64,000 nucleotides of DNA from Paralichthys olivaceus (Eukaryota; Chordata; Actinopteri; Pleuronectiformes; Paralichthyidae): positions 2,801,001 to 2,865,000 of the forward strand of contig NC_091110.1 in assembly GCF_024713975.1 (NCBI RefSeq), given 5' to 3'. Shown in pieces: positions 61,280 through 64,000 of the stretch. The notes under the pieces are model-generated. The model saw only the letters and a program-made list of their open reading frames with translations, searched no databases and was not told the DNA's origin. Position numbers and translations under genes: made by a program. How positions within the stretch are numbered: the stretch's first letter is position 1; each line of letters starts with the position of its first letter.

Positions 61280-63321
61280 CTATTTGCGAACGCAGCACAA
61301 TGACACTTCGGTGGAGGTGATTGTCTGAAGTATCGGTCTAAATGCACCACAGTGAGTGGAGACATGCTCACAACTACACATGGATCCATCATTAATGATC
61401 CCCTGATGATATGTTATTGACAGAAATCAGTTTTCTGCAGAATCTGAACTTTTACTTTATGATACTTACAGTTCATCTAATATATCACTTTCCTTTTTCT
61501 GTATATTTATACTTGATTTTTCCCAAATGAAATTCATACAGGCAAATGATCAGCCTCCAAAATTATAAATTAGAATTCATAAGGTAGAAATGTATAATTG
61601 AGAGAAATGAGAATATGAATGAGAATAAATAAATAATAATAATAGTTGTGTAATTGTGTACCTTAAACATTGCAAAAGCATATAAAAAAAAGGAGAAATG
61701 AAAGTATCTTAAAGGTCCAGTGTGTAAGATTTAGGTGAAAGGGAACTATTGGCAGAAATTTAAAGTAGAATAATCCTCATGATGTTTTCACTAGTTCATT
61801 TCATGTAAATTGTATGAATTGTAGTTTTCTTTACCCCAGAAAAAACCCTTTATATTTAAATACTTTATATTTACACTGAGGGGACCCTCTCTACGGAGGC
61901 CGTCATCTTTTTTACATTAGACCAGACTGGACAAACTAACTTGGACTTTTTATGACAAATGAAGGTTTCCAGTTTCTTTTTCATGTTTGGAAGGAGAGGG
62001 TGAGGTGAGGGGTGTTCAGCTGCAACATGCAACTTCAACACTAGATATCACAAAATTCTTCACACTGAACCTTTAAGTATCATTTATCACTAAGGTGCTA
62101 CTTTTACCAGAGTGAAAGATCTGAATACTTCTTCCGTCCCATTTTAATAGAGTGAATCCACGGCAGAGCTACAGGGGAGCTAAGGGGAGATCCCTGAAAG
62201 CCTATTTTTAGATGTTCAGAGGGAGCTCTGACACATTGTCCATGTTGTCACAGGTTACAGACTTGTTTATAATCAGATTCCTGAAATAAAACACAATATA
62301 TATATATATATATATATTCCTGCTGTGGTCATCCATGCATGGTGGCACTGTCCTCAGATCACATTTATTTTTCACATTACGTTACCTCTTGACCTTCTCT
62401 TCACTAAACACTAGACAACAACAAATGACAACAGTTCACCTGCTACACCTGCCAGAGCTGCTAGCAGTTGTTCTCTTAACCCAGCCCAGGTTAGGAACAA
62501 GGGAAGTGAATTATGTGGTTTTGGATATTGTTGAGTATTCAGAAGGCATCGACGCACAGAAGTTTGAGGAGAAGCCTGAGACATGCAGGACTCGTTTTTG
62601 CACAAACTGAGTCTACGGATGCGTTACTAAAGTCAAACAAGATTCCCCCAGAGTTCAGTCTAGACTGTATCACTGGCATGAATTCACCGTTAATAACTCC
62701 ATTAAGGACGCGTTACCACTATATCCTCTATAAGCAAGAAACGCTTGTCTGTTCCAGGAGGTGGCTGCAAGTTTAAACATGCCAATCTTGAAAATAGGCC
62801 AAATGTCTACCATCAGTTGTTTGGCTAGTAGTTTTAATCTGGTGACATCAGTATGGAAAGACAACCCTGCATTGGGAAACCAGTTCTAAACAGCAATGGA
62901 GGACACCTTTCACTCAAAGACAAGTGTTTAAGGACGATACAAACCACTTGGTCTCTGAATTGTGGTTGCATGGGCGCTGTACGGTGCTGAAAGATGTTTT
63001 TGTCATTTCCTTGGGGTCACTAATAGTTTGTTGGATATTCAATAAAAAACTGTATCTATATTGAATGTTCTGTGTGCCACATGTGCTTTTAGAGATAATA
63101 CTACAACTTCCTTTTAAAGTAGCCCCTCCACATCTTGGTCCAGCTCCCATATAGCACAGGTAAAGAAAAAATCATGGGGATGGCCATGCTATTCAGACAG
63201 ATGGTACTTGGATTGTGGGAGCAGAAGTAAAAAAATCCAACAATATCCATATGTGAACCAAATGTCAAAGAAGGGCAGTGGAACAGAAGCTGACAGCTCT
63301 TCTGTCTGATCGCCTCAGCAC
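61280..63321. other. Intergenic region upstream of the ppia array
   Basis: AT-rich DNA with a MITE (61709-62076) and a (TA)n tract near 62298-62318. The stretch next to 63322 may be the 3' UTR of a minus-strand gene. No convincing coding frame was found. Confidence 0.55.
61709..62076 (-). mobile_element. TTAA-flanked MITE, copy C
   Basis: Begins TTAAAGGTCCAGTGTGTAAG and ends cacactgaacctTTAA, in the opposite orientation to copies A and B. The inner motifs match copy A inverted (gaggtgaggggtgttcagct). About 368 bp. Confidence 0.8.
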
Positions 63322-63386
63322 CTAACGCCCTTCACGAATGTAGATTTTGATGCGTTTGGCTTCCACAACATTTCCACTTGTGGGAC
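63322..63386 (-). CDS. Possible last coding exon of an unrecognised gene (partial)
   Basis: On the minus strand, a long pyrimidine tract ending in CAG (ctgtttcctgttccttctcag) meets a 65-bp open stretch. In acceptor phase 1 it encodes PTSGNVVEAKRIKIYIREGR followed by TAG. The codons look protein-like and the acceptor is strong, but the stretch is short, the family was not recognised, and no joined upstream exon could be confirmed before the window ends. Could be chance. Confidence 0.35.
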
Positions 63387-64000
63387 CTGAGAAGGAACAG
63401 GAAACAGTAAAATCAGTTATCTTTACATGTCTAAGCATACATGCATGAGCTCATAGTTAATGGACATGTCATGTTTTCTCAATGCTCTACGATGCTTTTT
63501 TGCTGCATAGTGCTGTGAAAGTGATCTGAGACAGACATTTTCAAGGAGCCTGCAAAGATCTGCAGATCCTTAATGATGCACATGGCTGTTTGTTCCGTCC
63601 CACTCTTCCCTGAAGGGGTGAGAGGGGTTTCAAGACAAATCCTTGACTCCATGCTTTCTTAAATCAGTCCCTCACATCTCACTCATGAAGAGCTTTCAAC
63701 CCCTCTGGCTGAGGTATACGTGAAGAATTAAATGATACATTGCTCACAGCTATCTCAACTGATTCAGACTCGCCTTTTCTTGTAGCTCCAGCGATGATCC
63801 TGACACAAAGTCTGAACCCCTCTTCCTCCTCTGGGGACCTTTGAGTTTACAGACCTACTATATCACCTGCAAAGGAAACATGTCCAACATTTGGCAAATG
63901 TCTCCTGTGACAGCTGAGACTGACTTGTGACTTGCCAACTGCATTTATCAGTGAGACCTGGACTCTACTCCATAATCAACCAGGATATTAGGCCTTATTT
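63387..64000. other. Window end, no confident gene
   Basis: If 63322-63386 is an exon, this is its upstream intron and possibly more exons. A minus-strand open stretch of nearly 50 codons around 63690-63840 (including EEEGFRLCVRIIAGATRKGE) is protein-like, but it lacks a clear canonical donor and was not called. Confidence 0.4.

Noticed and set aside
63690-63840. Protein-like open stretch on the minus strand near the window end (EEEGFRLCVRIIAGATRKGE).
   Set aside because: The best donor would be a non-canonical GC and the acceptor is uncertain; not enough support to call an exon.

Overview
The window is nuclear DNA of a bony fish, most likely a percomorph teleost. Genes are spliced with GT/AG introns, many of them only 70 to 300 bp long. 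Spacers hold CA/GT microsatellites, TTAA-flanked miniature inverted-repeat elements (MITEs), tRNA-derived SINEs and a CR1/L2-group LINE. All identifications come from reading the sequence and recalling protein families; no database search was run.

Layout, left to right. (1) 1-2268: upstream DNA with no gene seen. (2) 2269-16801, plus strand: aebp1 (adipocyte enhancer-binding protein 1 / ACLP), 20 coding exons in continuous phase, about 1020 aa. It has a signal peptide, Lys/Pro-rich region, acidic linker, discoidin domain, carboxypeptidase-like domain and transthyretin-like tail. (3) 18421-24652, minus strand: ddx56, a nucleolar DEAD-box RNA helicase, 14 exons, 560 aa, convergent with aebp1. 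(4) 26888-30253, plus strand: a dual-specificity phosphatase closest to DUSP26, 3 coding exons, 200 aa, divergent from ddx56. (5) 30254-35370: about 5 kb of repeat-rich DNA with no gene seen. (6) 35573-61053, minus strand: seven complete five-exon genes for cyclophilin A (ppia), all head to tail. Copies 1-6 are recent duplicates in units of about 3.3 kb. Copy 7, at the promoter-proximal end of the array, is older and differs throughout its introns. A 5'-truncated LINE lies antisense in the 3' UTR of copy 4. (7) 61054-64000: the copy 7 promoter, a MITE, and a possible last exon of an unrecognised minus-strand gene at 63322-63386.

The aebp1-ddx56-ppia grouping matches human 7p13 as I recall it, so the neighbourhood looks ancestral. 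The DUSP26-like gene is the odd member, since human DUSP26 is on 8p.

The most interesting part is the ppia array. All seven frames are open and keep the cyclophilin catalytic and cyclosporin-contact residues. A multi-CCAAT/GC-box block is kept upstream of each copy. Copies 1-6 are mosaics: different exons and introns group the copies in conflicting ways, as expected from gene conversion or unequal crossing-over. No viral fossils, CRISPR arrays or true tRNA/rRNA genes were seen.
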